Shown here one piece after another: positions 41,954-45,872 of a stretch of 45,872 nucleotides of DNA. The notes below the pieces were generated by a model. The model worked only from the letters and a program-made list of their open reading frames with translations, was not told the origin of the DNA and did not search any database. The position numbers and the translations under genes were made by a program. Where the stretch lies: the NCBI GenBank assembly GCA_018830325.1, contig JAHJSQ010000024.1, positions 1 through 45,872 of the forward strand, read 5' to 3'. The DNA is from Gammaproteobacteria bacterium. Its GTDB lineage: Bacteria; Pseudomonadota; Gammaproteobacteria; Methylococcales; Methylomonadaceae. Positions within the stretch are counted from its first letter, which is position 1, and each line of letters opens with the position of its first letter.

Positions 41954-42772
41954 ATGTCAGAACTAGAAAATATTATTAATACCGCCTTTGAAAACCGTGC
42001 CGACATCACACCGGTCAACGTTTATCCCGAATTGCGCGAGACGATAAAAGAAGCGATCAATCTACTCGACAGCGGCGAAGCCCGCGTCGCTGAAAAAATC
42101 GACGGCGAATGGGTCGTTAACCAATGGCTCAAAAAGGCGGTGTTATTGTCGTTTCGCGTCAATGAGAACCGCGTCATGGACGGCGGCGTCAACCGTTATT
42201 ACGACAAGGTCGAAACCAAATTCGCGTCTTATACGCCGGACGATTTCGCCAAAGCCGGCGTACGCGTCGTACCGAACGCGAATGCTCGCCACGGCTCCTA
42301 CATCGCGCCCGGAGCGGTATTAATGCCCTCTTACGTCAACATCGGCGCTTATGTCGACAGCGGCACGATGGTCGATACCTGGGTCACGGTCGGATCGTGC
42401 GCGCAAATCGGTAAAAACGTACATTTATCAGGCGGCGTCGGCATCGGCGGCGTGCTTGAACCTTTGCAAGCGGGACCGACCATCATCGAAGACAACTGTT
42501 TCATCGGCGCACGATCGGAAATCGTTGAAGGCGTCGTCGTCGAAGAAGGCTCGGTCATTTCGATGGGCGTTTACATCGGCCAAAGCACCAAGATCTACAA
42601 CCGTATTACCGGCGAAATCACCTACGGCCGCGTACCTGCAGGATCGGTCGTCGTACCAGGCAACTTACCTTCCTCGGACGGCAAATACAGCCTATACTGC
42701 GCGGTGATCATCAAGCAAGTCGACGAAAAAACTCGTAGCAAAACCGGTATCAACGAATTGCTGCGCGATTGA
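41954..42772 (+). CDS. dapD: Tetrahydrodipicolinate N-succinyltransferase
   Basis: This 272-residue protein has a helical N-terminal domain and a left-handed beta-helix of hexapeptide repeats ([51 protein letters not shown]). It matches Dap[13 protein letters not shown] and [20 protein letters not shown]. It transfers succinyl from succinyl-CoA in the lysine pathway. The ATG at 41954 with GGAAA upstream is used, 14 nt after dapC; a longer in-frame reading overlaps dapC. Confidence 0.95.
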   Translation: MSELENIINTAFENRADITPVNVYPELRETIKEAINLLDSGEARVAEKIDGEWVVNQWLKKAVLLSFRVNENRVMDGGVNRYYDKVETKFASYTPDDFAKAGVRVVPNANARHGSYIAPGAVLMPSYVNIGAYVDSGTMVDTWVTVGSCAQIGKNVHLSGGVGIGGVLEPLQAGPTIIEDNCFIGARSEIVEGVVVEEGSVISMGVYIGQSTKIYNRITGEITYGRVPAGSVVVPGNLPSSDGKYSLYCAVIIKQVDEKTRSKTGINELLRD

Positions 42773-42970
42773 TTCGCATTTTGCCTGATACGCATTACCC
42801 CGTTCCCACGCCCCAAAGGCTGCGAAAGTATTGGCGGATGCAAGACACCATGAAGGACATGAAGGGGCAATATTCAGCCCCCTCTTCGAAAAAGACGACC
42901 GCATGGGTGCAGGAGGTAGGGCAACGCAGAAGCAGTTGCCGAGGGGCTAAAGGAGATTTTTTGAATACAT

Positions 42971-43012
42971 CTTCTGCGGGACGGGGTTACAACCCCCGTC
43001 CCGCTAAGAAGC
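42971..43012. terminator. Strong hairpin downstream of dapD
   Basis: CTTCTGCGGGACGGGGTT pairs with AACCCCCGTCCCGC..AAGAAG around a short loop. There is no long T-run. It directly precedes a family B element. The remainder of 42773-42970 contains a CGTTCCCACGC palindrome remnant and no supported gene. Confidence 0.5.
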
Positions 43013-43015
43013 GTA

Positions 43016-43097
43016 TATACCTTTAGCACTTCAAATTTCGGAAGTGCCTAAGGAGGCGCCGGGGTGTTCGGCCGAATTTTGATCTCCGATGAGTATA
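43016..43097. mobile_element. MITE-like repeat family B, minimal copy (82 bp)
   Basis: It has left end TATACCTTTAGCACTTC and right end GATCTCCGATGAGTATA with almost no interior (GGAAGTGCCTAAGGAGGC, GGGGTGTTCGGCC). It shows that the two ends alone are maintained as a unit. Confidence 0.75.
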
Positions 43098-43222
43098 TTA
43101 CCAAGTCGACAATGCCGACATAATCAAACATTTTGCTGATCGTTGATTCTTACCGCACCTTGAACAAGGTACGCGATGTGTACCCTACAAAATTTTAACT
43201 CTTAACCAACCACACCTCGACC

Positions 43223-43465
43223 ATGACAGAAAATTTATCCAATGATGCCGTTATCTACGCAATGCTTTCGATCAACAGCGAAATTGCCATACAAAAAGAT
43301 TATCTCGATTCGCCGGAACTGCCGGTAGACGAAAAAGAATACGAAGAAGAAACGCTCGCCGATCTCGAGCAAGCCTTGATGGAGTTCATCGAGCTGTATA
43401 AAAACCGCCTTAAAGCGGATAAAACCCTGCCTAGCCTAGATGAGCTGTTATATAGCGAATTATAA
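43223..43465 (+). CDS. Uncharacterised 80-residue acidic protein in the dap cluster
   Basis: This 80-residue protein reads as helical and strongly acidic (VDEKEYEEETLADLEQALMEFIELYKNRL). No signal peptide or membrane segment is present. It starts 9 nt before the YffB-type gene, on the same strand, so coexpression is likely. I do not recognise the family. Codon and amino-acid composition are normal for a real gene. Confidence 0.7.
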   Translation: MTENLSNDAVIYAMLSINSEIAIQKDYLDSPELPVDEKEYEEETLADLEQALMEFIELYKNRLKADKTLPSLDELLYSEL

Positions 43466-43474
43466 ACCCGACCT

Positions 43475-43822
43475 ATGCCTACACTTTACGGAATCAAAAA
43501 CTGCGATACGATCAAGAAAGCCCGAAAGTGGCTCGACAAAAACGGTATCAACTACCGCTTTCACGATTACCGGGAAGACGGCCTGACGACCGAATTGCTG
43601 AAAAACTTTTTGGCTCGAAGCGACTGGCAAACATTGCTCAACCAGCGCAGCACCAGTTGGCGGCAACTTGATGCGGCACAAAAATCCGACCTGGACGAAG
43701 ACAAGGCTTTAAAATTGATGCTCGAAACGCCGACACTGATCAAACGCCCGGTGCTCGAAAAAGACGAAAAGCTGCTTGTCGGTTTCAAGGCTGAACAGTA
43801 CCAAGCTGAATTTTTACTGTGA
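43475..43822 (+). CDS. ArsC/Spx-family reductase-like protein (YffB type)
   Basis: This 115-residue thioredoxin-fold protein has the single-Cys motif YGIKNCDTIKKARKWLD (Cys10), FHDYREDGL, the W..LLNQRSTSWRQL segment and LIKRPVLEKDEKLLVGF with the conserved KRP. In E. coli the homologue YffB is encoded next to dapE, as here. True arsenate reductase activity is not implied, and the exact role is unknown. Confidence 0.9.
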   Translation: MPTLYGIKNCDTIKKARKWLDKNGINYRFHDYREDGLTTELLKNFLARSDWQTLLNQRSTSWRQLDAAQKSDLDEDKALKLMLETPTLIKRPVLEKDEKLLVGFKAEQYQAEFLL

Positions 43823-43872
43823 AAGTTTGTAGATTTGGGTTCTTTATCTAATATTCAACACAATACCGGTTC

Positions 43873-43963
43873 CGGAGAGGGTGCGGCTGCTCGACCGGCA
43901 GGCGTCGGCGGCAGGGAAAGCCGCCGTCGAGCCTACACGGACGTATTCACGACGTCCTGTCGG
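43873..43963. repeat. Family A/B composite repeat fragment
   Basis: GCTCGACCGGCAGGCGTCGGCGG resembles the family A start (GCTCGATTGGCAGGTGTCGGCGG), followed by GAGCCTACACGGACGTATTCACG, the internal module of family B. The rest of 43823-44274 shows nothing coding. Confidence 0.6.
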
Positions 43964-44271
43964 GCGAGTGACCGCACCTTCCCCACCAAAGGACTTTCAT
44001 TTACCGGGGTGATGGCTAGGCCTTCATGAACGTTAGGTTGAAAGCGATCTTGGGAAAGAGCGTGATGCGGGTTGACCATTTTTAGCTTGATGCTTATGGC
44101 TTGTTAACCCCTTCCTGCATAGGTCCTACATAGGAATCAAATTCGCAAGCACAAGCTTGCCAACTTCGATAACCTTGAGCTACTCGCATTGCATTCCCAA
44201 AGCAAAGAACTTGGAAAGAAAACGCCCCGCTCAATAACAACGAAATACGCTACAAAACCTGCCGTACATAA

Positions 44272-45402
<1,131 letters not shown>

Positions 45403-45416
45403 ACTCGGAGGGTAGC

Positions 45417-45635
45417 ATGCCCGAAATCAAACTACCCGGACCAATGCGCATGGTCTGGGGAAGCCTCGGCTGTTTTTGGCTAGCGGGAATGATAAACAAA
45501 GGCTTTTATACGACGGCCGTTATATTGCTTTTATTCGTTCCGGTACTAATTATTATTAACGGAGAGACGCCTAGCCAAATGAGAAAACTGCAGAAAGCCC
45601 CTCGCACAGAGCCATCCGATTCATCAGCCGCATAG
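45417..45635 (+). CDS. Small uncharacterised membrane protein
   Basis: This 72-residue protein has two hydrophobic segments (about 13-28 and 33-48) and a charged C-terminal tail. It starts 14 nt after dapE with a GGAGG ribosome site, so it is probably the last gene of the unit. The family was not recognised. Confidence 0.65.
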   Translation: MPEIKLPGPMRMVWGSLGCFWLAGMINKGFYTTAVILLLFVPVLIIINGETPSQMRKLQKAPRTEPSDSSAA

Positions 45636-45690
45636 ACTCCGAGCGAATATCTCACGGATTTACTTCTGTGGCTTGCTACATTATCTATCT

Positions 45691-45862
45691 TAGGATTTGG
45701 TCGCAAATAACTTCCCTATTTTAGGGAAGGGTCGGTTGCTCGATTGGCAGGTGTCGGCGGCAGGGCAGATTTTTGCTCCTCGGCAATTGCTCCTGCATTG
45801 CCCTAATACACGCCATCCATGGCGTAATGCAAAATCTGCATTCATGCCATCCATGGCAATCA
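45691..45862. repeat. Family A intergenic repeat, copy 2
   Basis: It begins TAGGATTTGGTCGCAAATAA and is almost identical to the copy at 18074 from AAATAACTTCCCTATTTTA through CATGCCATCCATGGCA. The element may continue past the window edge. Confidence 0.8.
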
Positions 45863-45872
45863 GATTCCGCCG

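Noticed and set aside
43475-43822. Arsenate reductase
   Set aside because: The protein is of the YffB type next to dapE, and no arsenic resistance genes are nearby.

Overview
The window looks like the chromosome of a gammaproteobacterial (type I) methanotroph, most likely Methylotuvimicrobium/Methylomicrobium or a close relative. The evidence is a complete set of formyltransferase/hydrolase complex genes (fhcB, fhcA, fhcD, fhcC), a separate cluster of cofactor-biosynthesis genes for methylofuran/tetrahydromethanopterin (HisA-like TIM barrel, ATP-grasp ligase, ASKHA-fold 'H4MPT-linked C1 transfer' protein), and a gammaproteobacterial gene complement (dapC-dapD-yffB-dapE, NirBD, ABC-F). The genus is an inference from gene content. 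No tRNA, rRNA, CRISPR array, phage or transposase gene was seen.

Layout. 1-2.8 kb: repeat-rich flank and a penicillin-acylase-family hydrolase. 2.8-5.7 kb: divergent C1-cofactor genes. 5.8-8.8 kb (minus strand): a B-type (ba3-like) cytochrome oxidase operon with a 50-residue small subunit, CuA subunit II, subunit I and a dihaem c4-like cytochrome. 8.9-12.1 kb (minus): HAD phosphatase, nucleotidyltransferase and a PleD-like diguanylate cyclase. 12.5-20.3 kb (plus): NDH-2, YcxB-like protein, ABC-F ATPase, membrane protein, UspA, TM2 protein and a DUF389 protein.

20.6-30.7 kb is a nitrogen-assimilation island of three transcription units, each with a sigma-54-type -24/-12 promoter: (i) formate/nitrite transporter, PP2C-Ser/Thr-kinase fusion and cyanase; (ii) nirB-nirD-phzF on the minus strand; (iii) a NarK-type nitrate transporter with an ANTAR antiterminator (NasT-like). 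Units (i) and (ii) have a strong intrinsic terminator between promoter and first gene. This suggests sigma-54 control combined with ANTAR-mediated attenuation, with the antiterminator encoded in the same locus. Its receiver domain lacks the phosphoacceptor Asp, and no nitrate sensor (NasS) is present. The kinase/phosphatase has no assigned role and may be a further control layer.

30.8-39.4 kb: a DUF2380-like secreted protein, then the fhc genes on the minus strand (fhcB, fhcA, fhcD, fhcC, PIN/NYN-like protein). The gene order is conserved, but about 2.25 kb of small accessory genes (DUF433/DUF5615 with an apparent frameshift, DUF4160/DUF2442, and an Abi-like gene apparently split by a palindromic repeat) lies between fhcA and fhcD. 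A further inverted-repeat element lies between fhcB and fhcA.

39.9-45.6 kb: M48 lipoprotein protease, then lysine/meso-DAP biosynthesis (dapC, dapD, dapE) with an 80-residue protein and YffB. Intergenic regions are unusually rich in short non-coding repeats: at least two MITE-like families, a shared internal module, heptad tandem repeats and REP-like palindromes.
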